Source of the DNA: Fidelibacterota bacterium
Lineage (GTDB): Bacteria; Fidelibacterota; Marinisomatia; Marinisomatales; UBA1611
DNA length: 54,836 nucleotides
NCBI GenBank assembly: GCA_002718655.1
Contig: PBFM01000003.1
Location: forward strand, 47,885 to 102,720
Direction of reading: 5' to 3'
In this document: positions 26,249 through 35,310 of the stretch, piece by piece
Layout: the number at the start of each line of letters is the position of its first letter
Position numbering within the stretch: position 1 is the stretch's first letter
Program-made: the position numbers and the translations under genes
The notes under the pieces: model-generated
Told to the model about the DNA's origin: nothing
The model's database searches: none
What the model saw: only the letters and a program-made list of their open reading frames with translations

Positions 26249-26725
26249 TTATTTGTTTACTGGACTATACTTAGTCATTATATCAGGTATTGTAATAACT
26301 AAATCTGCCTCACAAGCAAGCTCATTATTTATATAACCTTTTGAATTTCCCCTAGCTAATCCTCTAGCATATGAATGCAATTTTGCTGAAATATCTAATC
26401 GATTGCCCGGAACAATTTTCTTTTTAAAATTTGCACTCTTAATTGAAACAAATCCTGTTTTTTTCCCTTCATTCCCTGGTAACGTAAGAAAGGTCATCAA
26501 AAAAAGTTGTGTTAAGGATTCAATTTGAATAAAACCGGGTACATTAGGCTCATCATTAAAATGTGCCGGGAAATACCATTCATTAAAACTAAAACATTTA
26601 TAACCATATGCAGATTCACCTGGAATAACTTCATTTACAAAGTCAATGAATAATACTGGATGCCTGTTTTGCTGGTATTTTTGTATTTGAACAACATCTA
26701 AATCTACTATCTTCTTATTATCCAT
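26249..26725 (-). CDS. FabZ-like hotdog dehydratase
   Basis: Hotdog-fold protein similar to 3-hydroxyacyl-ACP dehydratase FabZ. The catalytic pair seems present: His55 in YFPAHFNDEPNVPG and Glu69 in FIQIESLTQ, on the central helix. The usual HFPGxPxxPG is changed to HFNDEPNVPG, so substrate binding may differ from the fatty-acid enzyme. The RHPVLFIDFV opening and late KKIVPGNRLDISAKL strand also match FabZ. The length (158) is normal. It lies 11 bases after the ACP gene and 4 bases before the TPP gene, so it presumably acts on an acyl group bound to that ACP. Confidence 0.8.
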   Translation of the reverse strand: MDNKKIVDLDVVQIQKYQQNRHPVLFIDFVNEVIPGESAYGYKCFSFNEWYFPAHFNDEPNVPGFIQIESLTQLFLMTFLTLPGNEGKKTGFVSIKSANFKKKIVPGNRLDISAKLHSYARGLARGNSKGYINNELACEADLVITIPDIMTKYSPVNK

Positions 26726-26736
26726 ATTTTAGTTTT

Positions 26737-26979
26737 TCAATCTAATTCAATTTTATATTTTTTTAAGATTTTAATACCTTCATCATATGAGCTAAAATCA
26801 ACAATATCATCCATCTCCATCATTATTTCAAATTTATCCTCCAAACTAGCTATCAGACCCATATGACCGACTGAATCCCACTCAGGTATAGAGTTATACT
26901 CTAATTTTTCTATAGGATCGCCCTCTTTAATACCGAAATTTTCTTTAAATGCATCATCATATTTATTTTTTTTACTCAT
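26737..26979 (-). CDS. Acyl carrier protein (cluster-specific)
   Basis: Small acidic helical carrier of 80 residues with the phosphopantetheine site Ser36 in WDSVGHMGLI; the usual DSL is DSV here. The chosen start is ATG 26979, eleven bases after AGGA; the TTG three codons upstream lies too close to that Shine-Dalgarno. It differs clearly from housekeeping AcpP (no DSLD.VE) and resembles carriers found in secondary-metabolite and O-antigen clusters. It heads the ACP-dehydratase-TPP-NeuB-ligase-LuxE-LuxC run, after a 127-base gap that may hold a promoter. A dedicated phosphopantetheinyl transferase was not seen. Confidence 0.82.
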   Translation of the reverse strand: MSKKNKYDDAFKENFGIKEGDPIEKLEYNSIPEWDSVGHMGLIASLEDKFEIMMEMDDIVDFSSYDEGIKILKKYKIELD

Positions 26980-27106
26980 ATCAAACAAGTTCCTAATTTT
27001 AATTTATGCACGAAATTTATTATCAATTGGCTAGAATTAACATAAAACATATCGTTATTTAATTTATTTTTAAAATATAATTATCTTATTTTCGTTTATG
27101 TTTTAG

Positions 27107-27820
27107 TTAAAAATAATCTTCATATTTATTTTTTTCTTTTTCCCATAATTGTTCCCACGTAACATCAATGTTTTCTTTCTGGTATGCTCTTGCTGGGTTA
27201 CCAATTACGCTATAGCCAGAATCAACATTTTTCAAAATTACCGAACCTACTGCGGCCATTGAACAAACTCCCATTATTACATTTGGTCCAATTGTTACTC
27301 CTGTACCAAGAAATGTACCACATCCAAATAATATATCTGTAGCAGTTGTTATATTTGCTGCAATTAGTGAATAACTACCCACCAAATTTTTCACTCCTAA
27401 TATTGAGCCAGCAGATATAACAACAAAATCATTAATTTTTGTGAGGGGGTGTATAATACAACCATCATGAATAATAATGCCTTTACCTAATGGAATCTCA
27501 GTCCACAATTTAGCATTTGGATGTATAATATTTTCATATCTATCTTTGGGAATACCTAAGCTTTTTATTAATTCATAACGCTTAGATTTATTTTGATAAT
27601 TACCAATTGCAAAAACAAATCTAACTTTTTTATCGTAATGGCTCCAATGATTTAACTCATTTAATATTGGATATTGTTTAATCAAATTACCATGCAATAA
27701 AGGATTGTCATCTAATATACCTAAAATATCATAGGTACTACTTCTATTATTTATGTCTTCTATAAGTGATATAACTTCCCATGCGCCGTACCCAGCACCA
27801 AGGATAACTAATTTTGTCAT
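27107..27820 (-). CDS. NeuD/PglD-family sugar O- or N-acetyltransferase
   Basis: Two-part protein: an N-terminal small Rossmann domain (LVILGAGYGAWEVISLIEDI, then ILGILDDNPLLHG) that binds the nucleotide sugar, and a C-terminal left-handed beta-helix of hexapeptide repeats (LGKGIIIHDGCIIHPLTKIN, ISAGSILGVKNLVG, FLGTGVTIGPNVIMGVCS) ending in the acetyl-CoA loop VIGNPARAYQ. The length (237) is a little above PglD and NeuD. It stands alone between 127- and 133-base gaps. Its likely target is an amino or hydroxyl group on a nonulosonic acid or its hexose precursor; the family covers both. Confidence 0.83.
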   Translation of the reverse strand: MTKLVILGAGYGAWEVISLIEDINNRSSTYDILGILDDNPLLHGNLIKQYPILNELNHWSHYDKKVRFVFAIGNYQNKSKRYELIKSLGIPKDRYENIIHPNAKLWTEIPLGKGIIIHDGCIIHPLTKINDFVVISAGSILGVKNLVGSYSLIAANITTATDILFGCGTFLGTGVTIGPNVIMGVCSMAAVGSVILKNVDSGYSVIGNPARAYQKENIDVTWEQLWEKEKNKYEDYF

Positions 27821-27953
27821 TTTATATCCTTTAAGCTTATTTCCTATTCTTTTTTCATTTACAAATTGAAGGTAAAACTGAATCCAATATTATATTTAAA
27901 AGTACTGCAAAAAAATTAATAATTCATAAGTCTGGTAATTCAAAAAAATTCAT

Positions 27954-29828
27954 TTATAACATTTGCTCTAGCCATTCTTCTGTATTCAATAAAGACCAAA
28001 TTAAAAGACGTCTATTTTGCTTACCTGATAAGTGTTGGTCAACAAGTCTCTTAACAGCATTATAATCCATAATTTCATATATTTTCAATTTATCATTATG
28101 TAAAATTCTTTTGACGAAATCGATACTTTCACCTTTGAACCAACTCGCATCAGGCGATGAAAATCCTTGTTTACTAGCTTTAATAATTTCGTCAGGAATA
28201 TGTCTTGCCATCACATTACGTAATATCTGTTTTCCATCATTTGTTTTTTGGAAATAAATATTTTTTTTCGGTCCTAATGTATTTTCATTAATTCTTAAAA
28301 CATTATCTAGATTATTTAATTTTAAGGTTATTGGGCATTTCATTGCAAAGTCTACAAGGTCATTATCCATAAACGGAACACGGTTTTCAAGACTGTGTGC
28401 CATGGAAAGTTTATCCTCTACAACAAAAAGACCGTGCAAGAATGTTTTAGCTTCAAAATAAAGAGAATGATTAATATAATCTTCTGGACTATCTAATTTA
28501 TTTTTATGGGTAAGAAATACATTTTTAAAAATTTCTTTTGTAGATATATTTTTTACCTCGTCCCAAATTGGTGAAAAAACATTTTTAATTTCAGAGTTGG
28601 GTATTAACCTTTGCCAAAAGACATAGTATTTATCTATATAATCATCAAAATTATTATTATTCACTGCACGATAATATCTCCACGGATATCCTCCAAAAAG
28701 CTCATCTCCTCCAGAACCAGAGAGAACTACTTTTACAAATTTACTAGCTAACTGCGCAGCATAATAATTAGGATAACTTTGACCAACTCTAGGTTCTTCA
28801 AGATGGTATGCTAGTTTTGGCAAACAACGTTCCATATCCCCAGATTTTAAAACCATTTCATAATGTTCTGTCTTATATAAACCTGACATTGCCTCAGCTT
28901 TCTTTCTTTCATCAAAAGCTAACTCAAGTCCAGATGCCGATGACAAATCAAACCCACATGTAAAAGTTTTAATATAAGGAAGTTCATTGGAAGCTAGAGC
29001 AGTCAGTGTTCCAGAGTCCATCCCTCCAGATAAATATGAACCCAGCTCTACATCAGAAATTAATTGCCTATAAACTGCTTGCTTAATTAAGCGGTTTAAT
29101 TCTTCTTCATATTCTCTTTTGTCTTTTGGATTTTTCGGGTCTTCAAAATTATAGTCCCAATATTGTTTTATACTTATTCTAGTTTTTTTATCATATTCTA
29201 TCTTCGCAATTGATGCAGGTCTTAATAACCTTATACTTTGAAATAAGGTTTTATCTGTGAAAATATTTTGAAAAGTAAAATATTCTAAAAGTGCCTCTCT
29301 GTCTATAATTCTTTGAGATAGAGGATGTTGTAAAATTGCTTTTTGTTCGGATCCAAAAACAAATGTATTTCCCCATTGAGCAAAATATAATGGCTTTATA
29401 CCATATCGATCTCTGACAAGATAAATTCTTTTTTTCTTCCTATCCCAAATAGAAAATGCAAACATTCCATTAAATTTTTGTAATGATTTATCGCCCCACT
29501 CCAACCAACTGTTTAAAACGACTTCTGAATCTGTTTGTGAATGAAATTTATATCCAAGCTGCTGTAATTCTGTTCTTAATTCTCTAAAATTATAAATTTC
29601 TCCATTATAACTAATTATAAAGTTTTTATTTTCAGAAATCATTGGTTGCTGAGCCGCGGGTGAAAGATCAATAATTGATAATCTTCGATGGCCAAAACCA
29701 ACAGGCCCAGCAATATAATGTCCTTCTCCGTCAGGACCTCTATGTGATATTACATCTGTCATTTTTTTTAAAATTCTAGGAGAAACAGGTTCTCCATCAA
29801 AATTAATTATTCCAGCTATTCCACACAT
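27954..29828 (-). CDS. asnB: Asparagine-synthase-like glutamine amidotransferase (first copy)
   Basis: Glutamine-hydrolysing amidotransferase that uses ATP to activate a carboxylate and form an amide. Cys2 (MCGIAGI) is the glutaminase nucleophile, with RGPDGEGHY, SYNGEIYN and DRYGIKPLYFA completing the N-terminal Ntn domain. The synthetase PP-loop is SGGMDSG (residues 267-273); the usual VDSS is MDSG here. Full length is 624 residues. It is directly adjacent (no gap) to a DegT aminotransferase gene, so uronamide formation on a sugar acid, as suggested for similar O-antigen amidotransferases, is more likely than asparagine synthesis. Confidence 0.87.
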   Translation of the reverse strand: MCGIAGIINFDGEPVSPRILKKMTDVISHRGPDGEGHYIAGPVGFGHRRLSIIDLSPAAQQPMISENKNFIISYNGEIYNFRELRTELQQLGYKFHSQTDSEVVLNSWLEWGDKSLQKFNGMFAFSIWDRKKKRIYLVRDRYGIKPLYFAQWGNTFVFGSEQKAILQHPLSQRIIDREALLEYFTFQNIFTDKTLFQSIRLLRPASIAKIEYDKKTRISIKQYWDYNFEDPKNPKDKREYEEELNRLIKQAVYRQLISDVELGSYLSGGMDSGTLTALASNELPYIKTFTCGFDLSSASGLELAFDERKKAEAMSGLYKTEHYEMVLKSGDMERCLPKLAYHLEEPRVGQSYPNYYAAQLASKFVKVVLSGSGGDELFGGYPWRYYRAVNNNNFDDYIDKYYVFWQRLIPNSEIKNVFSPIWDEVKNISTKEIFKNVFLTHKNKLDSPEDYINHSLYFEAKTFLHGLFVVEDKLSMAHSLENRVPFMDNDLVDFAMKCPITLKLNNLDNVLRINENTLGPKKNIYFQKTNDGKQILRNVMARHIPDEIIKASKQGFSSPDASWFKGESIDFVKRILHNDKLKIYEIMDYNAVKRLVDQHLSGKQNRRLLIWSLLNTEEWLEQML

Positions 29829-30992
29829 TTATAGATTTTTTTCAATAATTTTGATAACATACTCTTGCTCATCACCAGTTAGACCATTGAACAAAGGGAA
29901 TGAAATACTGCATTCATTTGCAATATAAGCATTTGGGAAATCTTCTGATTTTAATTTGTATTTTCTTTTATAATAATCTAACATATGAACAGCATGTGTT
30001 GCAGGACGAGTTGATATTCCATTTTGCTGTAAAACATCCATAAAAGAATTTCGGTTATTATTAATCTTCTCAATATTCTTTAAAGAAATATTGTGGATAT
30101 CAAATAAACAGGGATATGATTGATATCCGTGTTGATAGTTTTTCATCTCTATAGGTAATTGAAAAAAGTTGATATTTTCTAGTCTTTTATTGTATTTATT
30201 CCCTATCATACGACGCTCATCACAAACCTGCTCAGCTCTTTTCATTTGTGAAAGACCTAATGCAGCTTGAATATCTGTCATCCTATAATTATATCCTGCA
30301 TAGGAATGCTCTGATAAAAGATACGGTCTGCTGCCATGGTGCCTTTGAAAATCTGAAACTGTTGCACCATGATCTCTAAGTGATCTGATTTTTTCAGCTA
30401 AATCATCATTGTTAGTCGTAATCATACCACCTTCGCCAGTTGTTATGGCTTTTCTAGGATGAAAACTAAAACAACCCGTATCACCTAATGTTCCAACGTG
30501 CGCATCATTATATTTAGCTCCAAATCCACAGGCTGCATCTTCCACTATTCGTATATTATTTCTTTTTGCTAATTCTAAAATTGGATTCATATCTGCGGAT
30601 AATCCAAATAAATGAACAGGTATGATTGCTTTTGTTTTTTTTGTAATCTTGGATTTTAAAGATTCAATATTGATGTTAAATGTTTTTAAATCAATATCAC
30701 AAAAGACGACTTTTGCATTTAAGTGTTCAACAACATTTGCTGTAGCAATCCAGGTGAATGCGGGAACAATAATTTCATCTTCAGGCTTGATTCCTAAAGC
30801 TACCAAGCTTAAATGCAATCCGGTAGTGCAAGAGGTTACAGCAATGGAATGTTTTGCTTTCGTAAAGTTCGACCATTTATCTTCAAATTCTTTTACTTTC
30901 GGGCCTTGAACAATCCAGCCTGAACTTAATGGCTCTAATACACTATTAATTTCCATATCGGTTAAACTTGTTCGAGCAATGGGGATATTCAT
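29829..30992 (-). CDS. DegT/DnrJ/EryC1 PLP-dependent sugar aminotransferase
   Basis: Transfers an amino group to a keto nucleotide-sugar using PLP. The PLP-binding loop is VTSCTTGLHLSL, the cofactor Asp is in VEDAACGFGA, and the Schiff-base lysine is in CFSFHPRKAITTGEGG. The start is taken at ATG 30992: it forms an ATGA overlap with the epimerase stop and is preceded by GGAGG; the TTG at 31010 lies on that Shine-Dalgarno itself. Length is then 387 residues. The order epimerase, aminotransferase, amidotransferase suggests stepwise making of an amino sugar amide. Confidence 0.87.
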   Translation of the reverse strand: MNIPIARTSLTDMEINSVLEPLSSGWIVQGPKVKEFEDKWSNFTKAKHSIAVTSCTTGLHLSLVALGIKPEDEIIVPAFTWIATANVVEHLNAKVVFCDIDLKTFNINIESLKSKITKKTKAIIPVHLFGLSADMNPILELAKRNNIRIVEDAACGFGAKYNDAHVGTLGDTGCFSFHPRKAITTGEGGMITTNNDDLAEKIRSLRDHGATVSDFQRHHGSRPYLLSEHSYAGYNYRMTDIQAALGLSQMKRAEQVCDERRMIGNKYNKRLENINFFQLPIEMKNYQHGYQSYPCLFDIHNISLKNIEKINNNRNSFMDVLQQNGISTRPATHAVHMLDYYKRKYKLKSEDFPNAYIANECSISFPLFNGLTGDEQEYVIKIIEKNL

Positions 30993-31957
30993 AGATTGTT
31001 TTTCCTCCAATTAATAAGACGCTGTAAACCTTTATGGAGATTATATTTATATTTGAAATTTATTTCTTTTTCAGCTTTTTTTGGACATCCAATCCGGTTT
31101 TGCACCATTCTCCTTGCATCATCTTCACTATATGGATTGTATTTTACAATTAAATCAGATTTTTTCATTTTCAATATAGCATCACATAGTTCCTTGATTG
31201 TTGTTTGTACTCCTGTACCAACATTGTAAAACTCGTCTGTATAATCTGATTCCATTGCTAGTACATTACAACGGCCTGCATCTTCTACATCAATGAAATC
31301 ATATGCCTGACTCCCATCTCCATTAATTACGGGTTGTTCATTTGCATCAATTTTGTTGAGCATTATTGGAATCACACCAGTATATGCAGCAGTTTGATCT
31401 TGATGTGGGCCATAAACGTTCATATAACGAAGACCAACATATTTTAAACCATATCGATCATAAAATGCCCGACACATTGCTTCGCCAGCTATTTTTGTCG
31501 CACCATAAAAGTTTTGATTATTGAATGGATGTTTTTCTGTCATAGGTACTTCTGCAGCATCACCGTAAACAGATGCTGATGATGAATATACTAATCTCTT
31601 GATTTTATTTTTAACACAAGCTTCCAAAACATTATATGTTCCTTCGATATTCACATGAAAAGCAGTTCTAGGAAAATCTTTGCAATGTAATAACCACATC
31701 GCAGCTAAGTGAATTACACCATCAACACCGCTCATAGCATCATTTAATAAATCAACATCTCTTATGTCACCACCATTTGGATATACTTCACAACGCGAAT
31801 CAGAAAGACTATTACCTAAGTTAGATTCTTTTCCTCTAGCGAAATTATCATATATGGTGACCTTACGAACATCAGTTTTTAACAGTTCAGATACTACATG
31901 GCTACCAATGAAACCAGCTCCACCAATTACGAGAAGATTGCTATCTTTAATTTTCAA
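30989..31957 (-). CDS. NAD-dependent sugar epimerase/dehydratase (extended SDR)
   Basis: Extended short-chain dehydrogenase acting on a nucleotide sugar. Rossmann motif VIGGAGFIGSHVV is at the N-terminus; catalytic Ser/Tyr/Lys are in VYSSSASVYGD and FYGATKIAGE; the substrate block is LRYMNVYGPHQDQ. Resembles UDP-glucose 4-epimerase-like and 4,6-dehydratase-like enzymes; which reaction it does cannot be decided by eye. The start overlaps the WbpD-like stop by four bases (ATGA), and its stop overlaps the aminotransferase start by four, so three genes are translated in series. Confidence 0.84.
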   Translation of the reverse strand: MKIKDSNLLVIGGAGFIGSHVVSELLKTDVRKVTIYDNFARGKESNLGNSLSDSRCEVYPNGGDIRDVDLLNDAMSGVDGVIHLAAMWLLHCKDFPRTAFHVNIEGTYNVLEACVKNKIKRLVYSSSASVYGDAAEVPMTEKHPFNNQNFYGATKIAGEAMCRAFYDRYGLKYVGLRYMNVYGPHQDQTAAYTGVIPIMLNKIDANEQPVINGDGSQAYDFIDVEDAGRCNVLAMESDYTDEFYNVGTGVQTTIKELCDAILKMKKSDLIVKYNPYSEDDARRMVQNRIGCPKKAEKEINFKYKYNLHKGLQRLINWRKNNL

Positions 31958-32466
31958 GGTAATCTATTTCCTTTTTTGTCAACCTTTGCAACTACTCTTC
32001 CAGGATTTCCAATTACAAGTGAATATGGTGGTACATCTTTTGTTACTACCGCTCCAGATCCAATCATTGCATATTCCCCAATTGTCACCCCACAAACTAT
32101 AGTGGCATTTGCGCCAATGCTTGCGGATTTTTTTACTAATGTCTTATTATAAAAATCACTCCCTCTCTGCGGAAATTCAGATCGAGGCAGCTTAACATTA
32201 GTAAAAACCATAGATGGTCCACAGAAGACAAAGTCTTCAAGTATGACACCTTCATAAACAGATACATTATTTTGTATTTTTACTCTGTTACCAATAAGAA
32301 CATTATTACCAATATTTACGTTTTGACCTATGGAGCATTTTTCACCAATTACTGATCCTGATTGTATATGAGAGAAATGCCATATCTTCGATCCATTACC
32401 AATAAGAACATTATCATCGACATAGCTCGAATCATGAATAAAAAAGGTTTTTTCCTTAGACTTCAT
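31954..32466 (-). CDS. wbpD: WbpD/WlbB-like UDP-amino-sugar acid N-acetyltransferase
   Basis: Left-handed beta-helix acetyltransferase of about 170 residues, matching WbpD/WlbB, which acetylate the 3-amino group of UDP-2-acetamido-3-amino-glucuronate. Typical features: FIHDSSYVDDNVLIGNGSKI then WHFSHI, IGQNVNIGNNVLIGNRVKIQ, FCGPSMVFTNVKLPRSEFPQ, GANATIVCGVTIGEYAMIGS and the loop VIGNPGRVV that holds acetyl-CoA. It heads a transcription unit, with a 222-base gap upstream. The other enzymes of this pathway (WbpB- and WbpE-like, TviB-like) are encoded 12-16 kb away in the same direction. Confidence 0.88.
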   Translation of the reverse strand: MKSKEKTFFIHDSSYVDDNVLIGNGSKIWHFSHIQSGSVIGEKCSIGQNVNIGNNVLIGNRVKIQNNVSVYEGVILEDFVFCGPSMVFTNVKLPRSEFPQRGSDFYNKTLVKKSASIGANATIVCGVTIGEYAMIGSGAVVTKDVPPYSLVIGNPGRVVAKVDKKGNRLP

Positions 32467-32688
32467 ACTTTCAAACTTTATTTTTTAAAAAGGTTTAAGG
32501 TGAGTAAGCATTAGAATTATAAAGTATTGATTATTTAAATAAAATTTTTAATCCCAACAAATTAAAAAACTTTTATTAATAACCTCTATAGTTTTATTAA
32601 GATTATTACAAGACTAGCTTTCAAACTTATTGATTGAAATATAGATTGAAAAGTGATTAATAAAAACAAATTTTGTCATATGTTGGGG

Positions 32689-34554
32689 TTAGTTATTAAA
32701 CATTTTATCTTCCCAAGATTGATACATCACAACATTCCATAATAATCTAAAATTATCACCATTGTTGCTTGTTTGTAACTCCCATAGGTTTTTAATGTTC
32801 TTTGGATTGATATGGCTATCTAATTCAATTTCAAATTTATTAATCAAATTATTTGACCATTCTCTTAGTGGACCTGTAATAATATTTTTTAGCGGCACAG
32901 AGAAACCTTGTTTTTTTCTATCAAATAATTTCAATGGCAAATAATCAGATAATAAATCTTTAACAATATATTTTCTGATACCATTTTTATATTTGTACTC
33001 AGTATTTAATTTAATCGCATAGTTTAGAAAATCAGGATACAAAAAAGGGATTCTTGTTTCCAAACTATTTTTCATTGCAGCTCTGTCTACTTTAACTAAG
33101 ATATCATCTTGCAAAAATATTTTTATATCATAATACATCAATGAGTTGTAAATATTATTATTCTTAATTATATATCGCATTTGGTTTAGAAATTCCTTAT
33201 CGTAATCATATTTTTTAATCATATCATAGTTTTTTGACATATCTAAAATAAAGGAATAGTAGTTAATTATGTCATCATGCATAAAATGGCCTTTCATTTT
33301 TTTTAAAAATTCATTACGATTAAAAATTTTTGAAAAAGAAATTGAATAATTTTTTATTGCATTAGGAATTCTCGAAATGATACTCCAGTTTCTTAAAAAT
33401 CTTGCATAATGATTGTAACCAAAAAATAATTCATCACCCGCATCACCTGATAGTACGACCTTTACATTTTCAGAGGCAAATTTTGATACTAGATAAGTTG
33501 GTATAGCTGAACTATCAGCAAAAGGTTCATCATAAATACTTGGGAGTTGAGGTATTATTTTCAAATAATCATCATTGGAAACATACAATTCATGATGGTC
33601 TGTAGATAAGTAATTCGCAATCTTTTTTGCATATTGTGCCTCATTAAATTCAGCATCATCGAACCCAATACTAAATGTTTTTATTTTTTCCATTGAATTT
33701 TCTTGTAATATTGCTGTCACAAGAGACGAATCAACGCCACCTGATAAAAAAGATCCAATAGGGACATCTGATAATGTTTGAGCAACTACAGCCTCATTTA
33801 ACTTATGATCTAAAACTCTTTTCGCATCTGAATAACCTAAATTATTACCAACATTATCAAAGCAATTATTTAAATCCCAATAGGGAAATGTTCTGGAGAC
33901 TTTATTTTCTTTTGATATTTCAACGTATGTTCCAGGCTCTATTTTTCTTATACCTTTAAATATTGAGTAGTTAGTTTGGCAGTAACCAAATTTAAAATAA
34001 TTGCTTAGTATATCACGATTCATCTTCTTTTGAAATGACGGGTGTTGAAAAAATGATTTTAATTCAGAACCGAATAGAAAAGTGTTGCCTTGCCATCCAA
34101 AAAATATTGGTTTTTCACCAATCCTATCGCGGCAAAGAGTTAATTTTTTTTCTAATCTATCCCATATTGCAAATGCGAACATACCTTTCAAATTTTGTAA
34201 AGTTTTTTTTATACCTAATAATTCAACACACTCTAATATCGTTTCAGTATCTGAATGACCTTTCCAATCAGAGAAACTAATTTCTTTTCTTATGTCTAAG
34301 TGATTATAAATTTCTCCATTATATGCTATAATAAATCTCTTTGAATTAGACTCCATTGGTTGATTTCCAGCAGCAGAAAGGTCTAAAATTGATAATCTTC
34401 GGTGAGTGAAACCAAAACCAGATTCCTTATCTATCCAATGTCCTTTTTCATCAGGACCGCGATGTTTAATCCCATGCCCCATTCTATCTAAAATTCCTAG
34501 CATATCATCATTGCATATTGAGGATGATGTTAGAAAACCTGCAAAACCACACAT
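32689..34554 (-). CDS. asnB: Asparagine-synthase-like glutamine amidotransferase (second copy)
   Basis: A paralogue of the amidotransferase at 27954-29828, about the same length (621) but clearly diverged. Cys2 in MCGFAGF, then HRGPDEKGHW, AYNGEIYNHL and DRIGEKPIFFG; the PP-loop SGGVDSS keeps the normal sequence. It follows the CMP-sugar synthetase by 51 bases and closes the nonulosonic-acid unit. The carboxylate it amidates may belong to a uronic acid or even to the nonulosonic acid made by its neighbours; that is inference. Downstream are 222 bases with no gene and no clear terminator. Confidence 0.87.
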   Translation of the reverse strand: MCGFAGFLTSSSICNDDMLGILDRMGHGIKHRGPDEKGHWIDKESGFGFTHRRLSILDLSAAGNQPMESNSKRFIIAYNGEIYNHLDIRKEISFSDWKGHSDTETILECVELLGIKKTLQNLKGMFAFAIWDRLEKKLTLCRDRIGEKPIFFGWQGNTFLFGSELKSFFQHPSFQKKMNRDILSNYFKFGYCQTNYSIFKGIRKIEPGTYVEISKENKVSRTFPYWDLNNCFDNVGNNLGYSDAKRVLDHKLNEAVVAQTLSDVPIGSFLSGGVDSSLVTAILQENSMEKIKTFSIGFDDAEFNEAQYAKKIANYLSTDHHELYVSNDDYLKIIPQLPSIYDEPFADSSAIPTYLVSKFASENVKVVLSGDAGDELFFGYNHYARFLRNWSIISRIPNAIKNYSISFSKIFNRNEFLKKMKGHFMHDDIINYYSFILDMSKNYDMIKKYDYDKEFLNQMRYIIKNNNIYNSLMYYDIKIFLQDDILVKVDRAAMKNSLETRIPFLYPDFLNYAIKLNTEYKYKNGIRKYIVKDLLSDYLPLKLFDRKKQGFSVPLKNIITGPLREWSNNLINKFEIELDSHINPKNIKNLWELQTSNNGDNFRLLWNVVMYQSWEDKMFNN

Positions 34555-34605
34555 TTTAATGATTCTCGTTAAATTAAAAATTCATTTTCTAGAAATAGCC
34601 GTCAA

Positions 34606-35310
34606 TCAAATTAGTCCATTATCAATTAATATTTCAGCAAGTTTTAAATCATGCATTTCATCAATTTCAATAGATTTTTCTGGTTCAATGAGGTAGGGTA
34701 TTACTTTGCCAAAAAATCTAGATTTTTGTATTATAAATTCGTTGGTTTTAAATACATAAATGGCTCCGGTTTCTAGAAATTGTTTTTCAATTTTTTGTCT
34801 AGGCTGCCTTATTTTAGTATTATCATGGTTTATACCTTCATATAATCCAGAATCAGATTTCCGCCATAAAAAATGATTAAAATGGATAGCAGTAAAGGAT
34901 GAATCAGCTTTATTATCCTCTAGAGCTCTTATGGAACCATCGATGTCTTTAGCTGTAGTAAAGGGTGATGTGCATTGTAAAAAAACTGTAATATCAGATA
35001 AATAGTCATCATTGTCTTTTAATTTTTGAATCGCATCAAGAATTGCAGATTCTGAGGAGGCATTATCACCACTTATATTTGGGTTTCTTCTAATCGTTTC
35101 AGCCCCATATATTTCTGCTTCATTGATAATTTCAGAATCATCAGAAGAAACAATGATTTTATTTATATAATTAGAATTTTTTGCGGTAATAATTGAACGT
35201 GCGATTAAGGATAAACCATCTAGTTCTTTCAAATTTTTTCTAGGTATCCCTTTTGACCCGCCTCTGGCAGGTATGATTGCACAAATTTTTTTTTTCAGGG
35301 TTTCAGCCAC
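34606..35310 (-). CDS. neuA: CMP-nonulosonic acid synthetase (NeuA type)
   Basis: Activates a nonulosonic acid with CTP to give the CMP-sugar donor for transferases. The CTP-binding loop ARGGSKGIPRKNL is at residues 15-27; KIIVSSDDSEI, LQCTSPFTTAKDIDG and the late ETGAIYVFKT follow family order, as does EIDEMHDLKLAEIL, whose acidic residues bind metal. The length (234) fits NeuA without the extra esterase domain. It overlaps the short NeuB gene by eight bases. It is the only such synthetase in the window, so both NeuB proteins would have to share it unless another lies elsewhere. Confidence 0.9.
   Translation of the reverse strand: MAETLKKKICAIIPARGGSKGIPRKNLKELDGLSLIARSIITAKNSNYINKIIVSSDDSEIINEAEIYGAETIRRNPNISGDNASSESAILDAIQKLKDNDDYLSDITVFLQCTSPFTTAKDIDGSIRALEDNKADSSFTAIHFNHFLWRKSDSGLYEGINHDNTKIRQPRQKIEKQFLETGAIYVFKTNEFIIQKSRFFGKVIPYLIEPEKSIEIDEMHDLKLAEILIDNGLI

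Noticed and set aside
32467-32688. Possible inverted repeat AATCCCAAC ... GTTGGGGTT in a 222-base gap
   Set aside because: The arms are 130 bases apart with a mismatch and no T-run; I see no gene, promoter or hairpin I can support here.
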